NCBI GenBank assembly: GCA_009733715.1
Contig: WMKJ01000024.1
Location: 1 to 64,000, forward strand
Direction: 5' to 3'
DNA length: 64,000 nucleotides
Origin: Herpomyces periplanetae
Lineage: Eukaryota > Ascomycota > Laboulbeniomycetes > Herpomycetales > Herpomycetaceae
The notes under the pieces were generated by a model. It was not told the DNA's origin. It searched no databases and saw only the letters and a program-made list of their open reading frames with translations. A program made the position numbers and the translations under genes. Positions 21,556 through 35,000 of this stretch are shown here, in pieces (within the stretch, counting starts at the first letter, position 1; every line of letters starts with the position of its first letter).

Positions 21556-23449
21556 ATGGCTACATTAGTAGATGAACTTTTAAATGATTTTGGAGATTTT
21601 GGGGGAATTAACCCACACGAAAATGGTGTTGAGTTAAGTGAGGATATTAACCAGGGAAATGATATAGATTTGGTGGATGATATGGAAGTTGATGTGGTGA
21701 AAGATGACGATGACATGCCGAAAAACGAAAAAAATGATTTAATGAATAACAGTCAAGTAAATGGAAGACAACTCAGTGAAAAAAATAGTAAAGGCATACC
21801 AGGAAAACATTTTGGAGATATTAAAACGGCGCGCGACGCATCGTTACTTATGAAAATGCTACCACCAGTTTTAGAGGTAAGTCGGAGGACGAGTTGCCAT
21901 GGGAATATCTAAGCTGAACGAAAAAAATAGAGTTAACATGTGTGTATAGAAGGTTACACAATATCAAAATCTTCCAGCGGAAAAGCGCAATACGTACTCA
22001 TGCTTGGAGGATAATCCAGAATATCAGATTTTAACACAATCTAACGCACTTTCAACGTCGATTGACAGTGCGATAATATTTAATCATAAGTTTATTCGTG
22101 ATCATTATTCGATTCGGTTCCCAGAGTTGGAAACTCTAATTACAAATTCGATTGACTATGCTAAAACGGTAGCTATTATTGGTAATGGACCAATGGATAA
22201 TTTAAGGGATAAATCGATCAATACGGATAATATTGTTGGGCAATCATTGAAGAGTGTTTTGGATGGTCCAACTTTGATGGTAGTTACGGTTGAAGCTACG
22301 ACTACACGGGGACGGGAAATGACAGCTGAGGAACTTGGAATAGTGTTGGAAGCGTGTGAGCGTACTTTGCAATTGTCCAAAGCTAAAAAATTGTTAACTG
22401 ATTATGTGGAATCTCGAATGAATATGTTTGCGCCCAACTTAACTGCGTTGGTTGGATCGCTTTCAGCAGCCCAATTTTTAAATATTGCTGGAGGATTGCA
22501 AGGTTTGGCCAAAACTCCATCTTGCAATATTCCTCCATTGGGATCCAAGAAACAGGCACAAACGGGCCTAGCAACGAATGTTGGTGTGCAGCATCAAGGT
22601 TATCTTTACTTTTCACCAATTATTCGAGAAGCACCCAGTGACTTGAAAAGGCAAGCCATGCGTATAGTTTCAGCTAAAGTTGTTATAGCGGCACGGATAG
22701 ATTTATCGCGTAGTTACACAGATGGGAAACAAGGAGAGTTATTGAAGGAACAATGTTTAGAACGGTTTAGAAAGCTAACTGAAGCACCACCAAATAGAGG
22801 AGTAAGGGCGCTTCCTGCGCCTGATGATAAACCTGCTCGTAAACGAGGTGGTAAACGTGTTAGAAAAGCAAAAGAAGCTACTGCCATGACTGAGTTGAGA
22901 AGAGCACAAAATCGAATGCCATTTGGTAAAGAAGAGAAAGAAGTCGGTTATGGAGATACAACGAAAGGATTAGGTACAATTGGTCAAGAAGGCGAGGGAC
23001 GAATTCGTGCGTTACAAATTAATTTACGAGTCAAAGCCAAAAAAAGCAAGAAGAACGCCGGATGGGATGCAATTGCACCGTTAAATAATGGAACTATGTC
23101 TACGATTCGGGGTTTATCATACGAATCTTCATCATCCATTAACGCAGATAGTAGTGAGCTTGAGAGAAGAGGTATTCGGACTTCAGGAATTGGTATAAAT
23201 ACATCTGGGAATAGTACAGTCACCGGAGGTATAGTATCTACTATAGCATTTACCCCATTTCAAGGCTTAGAGTTAGCCGATCCCCATGAAAAGCGGAAGA
23301 TGGAACTTCAACGTCAAAGAGATCACGATCGATGGTTTAAAGGAGGAACATTTACTCAAATTCCTGGATCATCGACAACAATATCACGCTCCGCCGTATC
23401 GGCATACAATTTACCAGACTTCGGTAAACGGAAACGGGATGATGTCTAA
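21556..23449 (+). CDS. prp31: U4/U6 snRNP protein Prp31
   Basis: Predicted 606 residues in two exons, 21556-21876 and 21950-23449. The 73-nt intron runs from GTAAGT to TATAG in phase 0. Prp31 binds the U4 snRNA 5' stem-loop together with Snu13/15.5K and ties U4/U6 to U5. The N-terminus is acidic (VDELLNDFGDF). The NOSIC/Nop region follows: FNHKFIRDHYSIRFPELE and YAKTVAIIGN are in the coiled-coil part, and LVGSLSAAQFLNIAGGLQGL and KRQAMRIVSAKVVIAARIDL are in the Nop domain. The C-terminal Prp31 domain is seen in KPARKRGGKRVRKAKE, MPFGKEEKEVGYG and RIRALQINLRVKAKKSKKN. The length is somewhat above the human protein (499) because of low-complexity inserts. Confidence 0.96.
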
Positions 23450-26400
23450 GTATACCCGACCACCGGATCCCATTCGGCTTTAACTTTATTCAAGACATCT
23501 TGGCAAAATTCGGCGATTTGGTAAACTTTAAATCGAATAAGTTCAATTCGGGTTTACCGAAAAATTGAAAGATTTTCGGGACAAAAATAATCGTCTTGGC
23601 ACGGTACTTCGGTGCTTTGCTCAATTTACAGTAATTCGGGATTATGTGAATTCGACTCGGATTTGTTTTTATCGGACGACTTTGCCGATTAAAAGATTTG
23701 TCGTATTTGTAGGCAAGTTTAACGGGATATGATGTGGATAACCAACGGTTGGCTCTTGAATACTTTAACTGTCCTCTTCTTTTGTATATTTCATCAGGGA
23801 GACTTCCCTTGCTGCTGGTTGATGAAGGGTGACTTACAGAAAAATTCGGCCTTGATAAGACGTAATATCTTTTCGGTTACTATGGTAGTCTGCCCGTTTC
23901 TCCAGCCTCTTATTCGATCCAGGATTAATTGAAATATATCACCCGGTTATCTACACTGTCACAATGCATTTCGACAAGCGGTTAACGCCTTGATTCGTTT
24001 GACTTACTGTGAGATATTCTTCATAAAATAATTCCAACTACTGCTGTTTCAAGCATTATACTGTGCCTGTATCCGGTCACCATCTCTTGCGATGTATCAT
24101 TTTAATTTTATTCCGTTAAATACATGGATTATAGCATTATGCTTGTCTCTACATATATTTATTTATCGCCTTTAATCGAAACTTTTCAGTCCCGTAAATC
24201 GGATTAGGGCACATACATGCATATGTATGCATGAAATGCAATGCATGCATACATGCTTGCATAAATAGTAAGTTATCCAGTCAGTAAACTGAGCTTTCTT
24301 TCAATTTTAAAGATTTTATACATTGAAAACTTATGACACATGGTTGACTCTCTCATACTTAAAATAATTTAATACAAATCACTCTTTTATCCATTTTGTT
24401 AAAATGATGCGTAGAGCAGTGTACTAAGAAAATTCTATCAAAAATGGTTTAGCCTCAACTTCTTTCATGGTCCCGGAAGTTGCCGTTTCACAGATAAAAC
24501 TGTGACATACCGTTCCTTATCGGAAGCGATACCCCGATACTAAACAAATTTCGCATCAAATGTTCGTTAAACCAACAACTGTACCATTGGCTTATCAACC
24601 ACCGCACTAATTGTCACATTGATCGGGAATATGGATTGGCTTTTCGCACTTATTGGACGTTATGTATACACTCAATAGCTCACTTTAATTCGATCGCGCA
24701 TTACAAAATTTCTCCTTCTTCCATCTTCCCCGTATTCCAGCCAGTACTGGTGATACATACTCAAATTAAGGGTATCTTGCACCATCGTAACGTTCTTTTG
24801 CTGTTCCGCCATTAATTAATTCTCACAGATCACATCAGTATTGTAATTGGATCTGTTAATATTAATTTGTCCAACAATGTATCTTACCATTTCATACGCT
24901 ACACTTAAATTCACGATTACCGTCAAGTTTCACTTACCTGTTAATTACATATAATATGGGCGCAAGATGATGATTTCTCCACCATTATCGTTGTTAACGG
25001 ACTTGCATATTCCGACTTCTGACGGCTGAGCCAATATACTTTCTACAAATGTCAAAACAGCCTCCAATTTATCGATAAATTTAAACTCATCGTAAGCAAA
25101 AGAAATAGTGAGGATTTGGGTGTATATGATTTTACCGTTTAGACATCAATTGACATTTTACAGCACTATCAAGTCTGGTAAAACTTTCAGCACATAACCG
25201 ATCAAGTGGGTTAAGCATTGAGGAATTTAGCCAACATTGTAATCCTGCAATAAAGAAAATTTTAGGTTATGGTATTGGATTAACAACACATCCAAAATGT
25301 TTTTCAAGTATTTGGGACCAAAAATTGTAGTTCTGCGGTACATACATACCTCGATAAATCTTTATTATTGGTCTGATATCTTATACTATAATTTTTCATG
25401 CGAAGTTGCATCATTACCACTGTCGAATTAGAATTATTGGACATTTTAAAGAACGGTTTGCAGCCTCGATGAATGCACTATGTTAGTAAATACATTCGCA
25501 TATGCAAAGTTTGCGCATTTAGTATCAAATTTCCCGCAACAAGGATAAACCATCGACATTCCATGAAATCGTTTCACTACTGTCATTTACTCGTAGTGTT
25601 GATACAAAAACTTTTTCTAAAGGCTAGTTGTCCCAATTGTTATCTACATTTCAACCTACTATAATAGTAAGCTAATTAATGTGTCATGTAGTTTCCTATC
25701 ATTATAATTGCATCACCATTACCGTCAACCGTTATGCAATATAACGGAATTTATAAAACTCGTCAAAACTCTGTCTGTGAATATACAAGTTTAAGGAAAT
25801 CTTTAACACTGTCTATGAGAATTTCCTCATAGATCTAGCATTTATTCATTCAAAATCCCATTAAATCAGCTTAAACAAGTTTGGAAAGACTTATACATCT
25901 TGTCATGTTGGCGCTTTTCTCGTGAGATTAATTCTCCGAAAATATTGAGAGATGACGGTTATAATGATTTGTTTTTTCTGGTGTGTGCGGATGAGCGGGT
26001 GCGTCCTTTTTGTATGTTTCTCCATTACGGTCAACTTGACCTTTTTCTTTGGTGAAACGTATCGGGTGGATGCGGGGGTGATGGCGAAAACTTTCACTCA
26101 AATATAAAATTCCATTCCAGTGAAAGGAAAAATAAAAGGGAAGTTTCCTTCCCACGCCTTTCAGATGGTCATCAGTGTGCCATGGAAGTAAGTTAATCGG
26201 TTGGTAACTTGTGTAGGTAGCCTACGATGTGCATTTTTCTCCATTGTAGTTCAGTAATGTAGGATAATGGATGGTATATTCTTCTCTAGTCATGTAAATT
26301 AATGTGTCGTATTTTATGTTCCCATGAAAATACTCCACAAGGAACAAGGTCCCCGCGATAATTTATCTTTAATGCTGAAGTAATATGAGAGATTGTACGC

Positions 26401-28607
26401 GTTCATATATCTCATCATATCTAAATTGTTTTGTATACATGGATATCCTGGTGAGAAATATTGTGTTAGGATTCAACATAGTTAAATTTTTCGAGTAATC
26501 CGTTTAAATATCTTTTATGCACACTCATAACCGTACAAGCATCACCATCCCTGACGACTCTCATAATTTTAACCCAGTTCAAATTGACCAACACGCTTCT
26601 GAGGGAACTAACTAAAGTGAGAATTTTGCCAGATAAAATAAGTTACGATAGCTATATATTTACTCAAGGTTATCATAGAGGTTCCCATCTCGCTATAATG
26701 TTTAGGAATCCTGCAGTATTTGACGGCCGGTCGGTCGGACGGTCAGTCTCTTGAAACACATCGTTTCAAATTTTACACTAGCCAGGTGTGTATATACTAA
26801 CTTGCTACGTTTTTACATCCTCCTATAATTTCTTCTTCAATATTGTATTATATACATGTTAAAATTTCCCGTATTAACTTTGTTACGTAAAGGCTATAGG
26901 ATAGGGTCAAATCCTATGCTACATGTATAAAAATTACCGTGATATAATGCTGATATGTTGATCTAGTATGGCTAGCTTATAGAAGTTTACCCTTTTCCAG
27001 ATGTACGTACCTTCAAATACTCTACCTTGTACGACACTTAAAAACTATTGCTTACTACTATTGTTATGGAACTAACTATCCTTGAATCTTTAATTTTCTC
27101 GTATACACAAACCCTGATTATCCGTATGGTTACTTTCTCTCTCCCTCTCTCCCTTTCTGTTTCCCTTCTTCCTTCTCTCATTCCTTCACTTCCCATCTAT
27201 AAATCCAAGCTTACCCTTCCGCACATCAACCTTCCACACCTTATTTTCCTTCATCACAAGTATCACCTGACTAACTTTTGGGCAAATTTTAGCGTGTGCT
27301 AGGGGCCGGATGAGTAATCCATTTAAACATTTAGATTGGCTTGCCTCGAATTGATTGGGTGGATCGAGTCGGGTGATCTGGCGAATATCAGTAAGGCTAT
27401 CTTAGTCAAAATTATACTTTAGATGATTTCCTGGGAAAATATTGAAAATTTCCAAACTTTTGGGCTTTTGTAAAATTTCGTAGCTTCACCACCTCCTTCG
27501 CCCTTCCAAAACCTCATCTTCCCTCCCATTCCTCCCTCTATCGACTCACACGTGACCCACATTCTTCCAGTTTCGCTTAAAATTCACCAAATTTCTCAAC
27601 CCATTTTTATTATTTACCTAATAAAGAAACTTCATTTTACCGTACACCGTTCTTTCCTTGCACGCCTTTTCCATTAGTATGTGTGCGTGTGCGTATGTGT
27701 GTGTGTGGTTCGCGTATAAGTAATCTTCTTCGTCCACAATTCCCATTGACGTTTTAATTTTTCTAAACTACACTTCTTTGTTCCAATCTGAAAGTTCGTC
27801 TTAGTACACTGATAGTTCGTTCCCTCATGCCCGCACGCCTTTAAAATCTTCCTTACTTAATTAAATAGGATATTGAATTTCCCGCGTCATCATTCGTTGT
27901 CGTATTACGGTGACTTCATTGTTCGATCTTCCTCACCTTTATTAGCTGGCATTCTATCGTTCCTCTTCTCCCGCTAGTAGAACACTCTGACTTATCGGGT
28001 TGCAATATCATTTCTCTTATCACTTCAAATATAAATTCTCCCTCTTATTACCTTACTCATACTTGCAAGTCTTAATCTTCCATGCTACTAATTCCTAACC
28101 CTCCTGCTTCTATTAGATACGCGCATTACAACTGCGTCTCAACTATCTCCACTTCAAACGCTCCCTAGCTCTCCCGCTCTTTCGTCATTCTACTTTTGAA
28201 ACTCATTCCTCTCTTTCGCTCTCTTTTTCATTACAACTTTTCTCACATTTCTATCCAATCCTTCTTCAACTCTCCGTATTCGGCTTCTTCGTCTCGCCTC
28301 ATTAATCCTATCAACTTATATATATATCTACCTCTACCATTATTCACACTTCCTCCTAACCCACCAATCTTTACCATTTAATTATCCCCCTGACTATTTT
28401 CCCTTAGTTTCGTCATATTTAACTTATCCTTTTAGCTCTATTCATCCTGAACCACGCTCGTCTATTTATTTGCAAATCTTTCCTGTTTGATCAGCTAACC
28501 ATATCTTTCATTCTTCTGTCGGGATAATCTTCAATCCTAGCCAAAGGCCACCGGGAATGATAAATTAGGAGTTCTTTCGCCCGTGTGCTTACGTACAACG
28601 TTTTTAT
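23450..28607. other. Gene desert of about 5.2 kb
   Basis: No gene is supported. The sequence is AT-rich to about 27,000. A hairpin-forming ATGCAT-rich tract is listed separately. From about 27,100 to 28,500 the + strand becomes pyrimidine-rich, as in front of other genes of this window. A short alternating GTGTGCGT run lies near 27,680-27,710. Minus-strand frames near 25,900-26,150 do not look like protein. Confidence 0.55.
24211..24264. repeat. ATGCAT-rich tract with 11-bp inverted repeat
   Basis: The arms ATGTATGCATG (24223-24233) and CATGCATACAT (24244-24254) are perfect inverted copies around a 10-base spacer. They lie inside a longer tract made of TGCATA/CATGCA units. It would fold into a stable hairpin; no gene lies near. 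Confidence 0.7.
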
Positions 28608-29013
28608 ATGTGTATACTTCATCGTTCCAACCGTGAATGTCCTCTGGATTTAGTGGCAAATCTTCTCAACATGCATGAATTTCGGTTTCCTAAGGAAATA
28701 AAAACATTTTTGGACCACGTTCATTCGTATAAGTAAGTCTTTATATCTTTTCACTATCCACTACTCTTGTCATTGACCCATCCCCCTCCCATTTCATTCT
28801 TCAGTTCCCTTTTTCCTCTTCATTCTTTGCAATTACTTCCCTTTCGTTCAAATTCTTCTCTATCCTCCATTTCTCATTTTGATGCTTGTCCTAATTCTTC
28901 CACTGCTCTTCTCTCTACTGACTCGTCATTCGCATTCATACAGATACCCGTTCCCCCCAACACTAGTTACAACTAATCCCGCATTTTACAAATTTTCTGC
29001 CGCTGGGGATTAA
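28608..29013 (+). CDS. Spliced exon pair of unknown product, upstream of the giant gene
   Basis: I do not recognise this product. An ATG at 28608 opens 41 codons and two bases (including LVANLLNMHEFRFPKEIKT). It ends at a strong GTAAGT donor at 28733. A CTGAC branch-type site and a pyrimidine-rich stretch precede a CATACAG acceptor ending at 28943. The joined frame then runs to TAA at 29011-29013, giving about 64 residues in all. It may be a complete small gene or, more likely, the first exons of the large gene beginning at 29085. I could not find a further splice that joins the two in frame, so the assignment stays open. Confidence 0.4.
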
Positions 29014-29084
29014 TTCTTCTTTTTCATTTAGCTTGTTATTTTTGCACGCAAAGCTTTTCTTAGCTTCGCGAGCAAACTAAAATT

Positions 29085-32000
29085 ATGACGGCTCTCACCC
29101 TTCTTCCCACCACTCCTGGTCCCTTTCGCTCTCCCTCACGGTCTACCCGTCGAATTTCTCCTTCCTTTCCCACCTGTCGTTCACCTCTGCCTAATAATCT
29201 TACCACATCAGATGTTGTCTCCCTTCGACACTTCGGCCTTAAACTTCTAGCGTCAGAAATATTATCCTTCTTCCCCCATAGCCTCCCTCCGTACCTCTCT
29301 TTCTTGTTAACTTTTCATGATACTCTTCGTCAGCTTATCATTCCCTCCGGTAAACTTTCTGATTCCTTCATTCAATTACGAAATTTTGATTATACCATTC
29401 TATCCTCCCTCACCAACCCCTCATTAGACTTCCATTCAGCTTTTCCTCACTCTTCTTCCACTCTTCCATCTTCCGGTGCTGTGTCGCTGGAATCTATAGC
29501 CCCTCCTTATTCTCTCCGGAATACGTTAACTTCCGATCATTCAAATCACCTTACTGTGCCTTTTTCCCTTACGCATTTGTGCGACGAACCCAGCTTTTCG
29601 TCAAATTCGATTAAATGCGATTTTTCTTGCAAAAATCCCACTTCTATACTTCATCAGGTACAATGTCCCCTTCCAATGTGTTCTTGCTTATATTTACACT
29701 ACGCCGTCTTTTAATTCGTTATACCCCATGCAAATTCGGGGGCATATTCCTACCTTGTTCATTGCAATACTTACGTGGCGACATTACTGATCTTAAGTTC
29801 GACCATGCATATTAGACCGTTACACCCTGTCGAGATATTTTTCGCATTGGCGCCGCCCTGCCCAGGCAGCCAATTCCTGATCTAATTGATTTAGATTCAA
29901 ATAATGTACAAACTCATTCTCTTACCAATTTTGATTCTTACAACTCTTGTTTCGAATATGCTAAAAGCACGTTGTACAATCATCCCGATATTTCAACTCC
30001 CGCTGTTAGTATTGACCATAACAACCTTGTTGGAATAATTGAAGCCAAAGGTAATAAAAAGGGCAGGAAAAATGGAGGGAGAACAAAAAAGAACAAGAAA
30101 TCAGGTGGTGGTAATGCCGACTTTTCCGGTAGTGATGATGGCAATAGTGATGCCGGCGGCGCTGAGAATGGTGATGGTGATAAAGATCCATCCGAAAACA
30201 ACAAAAAGAATGACTGGAATTGTAATATTAATAAGAAAAAAAAAAATTCAAAAAAGCAAAACAAAGAGGATGATGAAAATGCGAATGAAAATGAGAAAGC
30301 AGATACAGATGGAGATGCAGATAATAATATTACAAACACCCTTGACGACAAAACTGAGGGCAGTCCAAATGCAGACGTGGAGTTAGATAACAATTCTATC
30401 AGCACCGAACAAAATGGTTTTTGTTTGCTTGATAACCTGGGCGAATCTGATGAAGGCAATAAGCTAATTGACTCCGTTAGCAAAGAGTTTTGCAACCCTG
30501 TTGAACCTCAGGATGTGGGTGATGAGTGGACATCAAGCGATCGGAAGAGAAATCGAAAAAATGGTAAAAAAAAAAATCTCAAAGCGAAACAAGAGACGAA
30601 TGATCTCGTCAAATCAAAAGAGTGCGAAAACTCAGCAAAGCTAACCAAGGAGGAGGAACCGAAGGAAACACCATCGTTTGATTTTTCAATAGAATCAATT
30701 GGATTATCCTTGAAGAATTCAAATGATTTGCCCAAGCCGACAAATGCAACAGGTAACTCAAGGTTTTTAGGATGCTTTTCAAATAGCTCAACATTGAGTG
30801 TGGATCAGAACTTAGGTTTGGCAACTTTTAAAAATGATTCCACGTCAGGTGGAACAGGTGAAACCGAAAATATTGGTCAGGCGCTTCTTGGTAGGGCTAC
30901 TCGAAATAAAACTAAAAATTCCGTGAACAATTTTATGGACAATATTAAAAAAACTATTAACTTTTCGACTGACGCTGACCCAATTCCAGCGGATCCCACT
31001 CCAGCCTTGAGCGGTCTTGGAGCCGTCTCCAAAAAGTCGTCTAACATTACTGGTCTTGAATCCTGTAATTTTAACTTCGCATTTGATTATAGCACTCCTC
31101 ATTCTTTGGCCCAGATTAGTGAAAGCAAGAACAATGAAGGCGGAAAAGAAATTATGGGATGGGGAAGTCGAAAAAACGGCAAAAATAGGGAATTAATCGC
31201 ACACGATGCAAATGATGATTCAGAAAAGCGAAATGATGAAACAATATCTCAAGGCGAAGCTACTTGTCCGTGGGGAAATGTATGGAAGAGTTCTTCATCA
31301 GAAAGATTGGAAAAGAGGGCGAGCTATGCATCCGCTTCAGGTGCAAAAGCTTCTCCCTTATCCCAGACTTCCAGAAATATAGGCAAAACTTCCCTTGGCA
31401 CAAAATTTAACCCAAATGATTTTCTTGCATCGGAAATCAACACACCATTAACCATGGGTTCCGGAGGGCAATCCAAGAGTGCTTGGGGCAATAAATTGTC
31501 TGCTATTGGAACTGGGAAAAGTTTAGGCACATCAGGGAGTGTTGGTCATCTCGATGATGTTGATGCGAATGGTCCACGTAAATTTCAGGGAAGTTCTACT
31601 ACAAAAAGCCAGGATAATAAATCGTCCTTGGACGAGCATGCTACACCCAATGAAAATGACAAGGACGAAACTTCGAAGCAGAATGACAAGGATGAAGCTG
31701 AAAATCAAGTGAATGATGGTTCAGTACGTCAAAAATCAAAAATGGTTTTGACAAGTACAGATAATTTCAAAAAAACAGGGCTGCGGGCAAAAAGTAAAAA
31801 GTCCAATCGGGAACTACTAGGAAAGGATAACGAAGACAGCAGCGATAAACAAGTGAAAGGAATTCGAAAGTCGACCAAGTCGGATGATGAGGATTTACCC
31901 ATTTCGAATGTTTTCCCATTAGCTGACTTGGATAATGATTTCTCTTGGGATGATGGATTCGATGATTCTGCTTTTTTTGAGGAAGATAATACTTTCACAA

Positions 32001-35000
32001 AAGTCGAGAACACTAGTTTGAAGTCAAAGAGGAGTGTAGAGAAAGAAATTTCAACTTCCAAAGAGGATTCTACAGGCTGCTGGATTGAAGCAACTGACAA
32101 GAAGAGTAAGGCCAAAGGAAAGACCAAGACTAAAGGTAAGAACAAAGCAGTAAATGATGGTTTGGCAGAATATAAGAAGAATAATACCAAGAGTGAGGAA
32201 CCCACAGGTTGGGAGAAGACTACAAGGGGCAGCACTAGGAAAGAGTCGAAAGAAGATATTATCGACGAAGAAAAAGATGATGTGAAAATGGAAGAAACTT
32301 GTCTCCAGGCTGAAGATGAGGATTCTGTAAAAAAGGTGGAGAGCATAAAATATAATTCAAGGCAGAAGAAGAAAGACGACACTGCAAGTGAAGTAGTATG
32401 TGGAAAACCAGCTGGAAAACTCAAAAAAAAGAACGAATCTGATGTTAAAACTAAGAGTAGAGCAGAAGTGAAGGCCCAGGATGAGACAGATCTAGATAGT
32501 AGAAAAAACAATGAGGATGAGGGCTCAATCTCAGAGAATCAGAAAGATGTTAAAAATGAACCTTTAGCTAAGAGTTATGAGGAAGTTATTGGAGTAGAAG
32601 CTAAAGAGAGCGATGATAAGGGCGAAGAAGAGAAAGAAAGCAAAGGCGGGGAAGATGAAACTAAGAAGCTTGGGGTACTTAGCAAAAAAGAGGAACGTAT
32701 AGCACAGCGACAGAGACTCAAGGGGACTGGAAAAAGTAACAAGAAAAAGGATAGGGACTTACGAAGCTTGGAATCCAAGACTAAAACGTCAAAAGTGAAC
32801 GATGACGTAAATGAAAATACTGTTAATAAGGTCAATGAGACTACAGAGACAATGACAGAAGATGATTCCAAGGAACAAAATACAGGGCTGGACATGGCTT
32901 TGAACATTGAAGATGATAAGCTTGATGAAATGAGCAAGGATGAATCGAGGACAGAACCTAGCAAAGTAAAAGCAGATGAGAACGAAAGTGAGGAGCTCGG
33001 GAGTGGAGAGATTAACACGGAGTTGGAGAAAAGCACAGAGGAAGAAATTGCAGAAGGCGAGAGAAATGATGAGAAAGAGAGCTTCAGCAAAAAAAAAAAC
33101 AAAGAGCAGGGGATTTCTGTGACAAACGTTCCAATTAAATCTTTCGGTGCGAGAAAGAAAAAATCTGAATCTTCGGGAAAATCTGGAAAATTAGCGAAGA
33201 AAGGCGAAAAAGATAGTGTGGAGAAGTGTGAGACCGACATCTCAAGGAAGAAGAAACCTAAAGAAAACTTAGAGGAGACGGGTGAAATTGAGAGTTTGGA
33301 AGAGGAATCTGTGAAAGAATGCCTGGGGAAGAGCGAAGAACAAAGCATAGAGGAAGATAAAAATGATAGCGATATGAATATGAATGAAAAAGAAGTTATG
33401 GAAGTAAGCAAGAAAGAAAGTTTGGAGAAGAAAAAAGAAAGTCGGGAGGAGGAAAAGGAAAGTAGGGAAGAAAAAAATAAAGGTTCGGAGGAGAAAGAAA
33501 AAAGTTCAGAGGGAAAAAAAAAAGAACGTTTGGAGGTGGGTGAGAGAAGTAAACCGGAGGAAAAAGCAGATTTGGAAGTGAAATCAGAAGTATTAGAGAG
33601 AAAGAAGGCAAAAGCAAGCTTGGGGGAAGAGGTTAAAGTAAGCTTGGGGGAGGAGCCCAAGGCAAACTTGGAGGAGAATGAAAAAGCAAAGGCAATTATG
33701 GGAGAAGACGAGAAAGCTAAGGAAGGTTTGGATAAAAAACAAAAAAATGATCTGAAGGAGTGCGAGAGGGAGATTTCGAAGAAGGGCGAAAAAGATGTTT
33801 CAGGGAAGAAAAGTGAGAAAGAAACCTCGGGGAAAAGTGACGACAAAGAAAATTCAGGGAGGAAAAACGAAAAAGAAAATTCAAGGAAGAGGGGAAAAGA
33901 AAGCTTAAAAAAGAGTAAAGAAAAGCTTGTGCATGTGAAACCTGAGAAGATGAAAGAAAAGGTCGAAGAATGTACGCAAGAGGTGGCACTGGATGTTGGA
34001 GCGACAGAGGAAGAGGAAGTCGAGAAGGAAACGGTGAAAGATTCGATAAATTGTGAAAGTAAAGATTCCGAGACAGAGGCGAAGTGTGATGAAGTTGAAC
34101 AGGACACTAAATTGGATGACAAGCCTAAGGGAGATGATTTGGGAGAGCAGGACGAGGTTGTACCAGAATCTGGAGAGATTGATGTGGGGGATGACCCGAA
34201 GGCGAATGATGGTATTCCGGAGGTTGATACGATACCTGAAAAGTTGAGTGAGGACAAAAAGTTGAGTAAAGAGAGGAAGACGGACGGATCCAACAGAAAG
34301 ATGAAGGTTGAAAAAGTCAAAACCAAGAAGACTAAAGTGGAAAAGGTTAAAAAGAAATCGAGTAATGATGATAGTAAAAGAAAGGTGGAAGAGGTTAAAG
34401 AGGAACAGGTTGAATTAAAAAAAGAAACGGCATTGGATGAAGTTAAAGCAGCATGTGAGGATAGTGGGGAAGCTGTTGAAACTCAGGGTTCAGGAAGTGT
34501 TACAGCGATTGAACGAACAGATGATGAAAAGAAATGCAGTTCAGAGGAGTCGAAGGATATGAATGGAAGGGATAAATCAAAGGACGAAAAGACAGAAAGA
34601 AGTACAGTCCGCGGAGGGACGGGAGTCAAGAGTGTGAAGAGTTCGAGAACTGAGCGGGTTAGGGTGACGAGAAGTCCGGGAAGTTTATTTTGGGGAAAAT
34701 TGGGGGGTATAGATGGAGGAAGAAGAAGTGTGAACGTAGGTACAGTTGGAACGGGGATGAATGTAACTTCGAAGAGTAAAGCGAGTGTTAAGGAGAATTA
34801 TAAGAAACGGCAGCTTTCAAACAATAGTGGAGGAGTTAAGATATCTCGAGGACCAATTGAAGAATTTGATGGAGATGTAGGGGCAGATAATTTGGAATGT
34901 TTAGGGAAATGTGGAGGAAAGCGAGAAAAGGAATCAAGAGTGATTCGAAAGCAAGAGAGTTTGGAGGATCATAGCAAAGAGAGAGTAGAGAGAGCTAATC

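Noticed and set aside
32575-34326. 583-codon frame on the minus strand opposite the giant gene (also 31729-32511)
   Set aside because: Lys and Glu codons (AAG, GAA, GAG) read as Phe, Leu and Ser on the other strand with few stops. The frame is Ser/Phe/Leu-only and has no family features.
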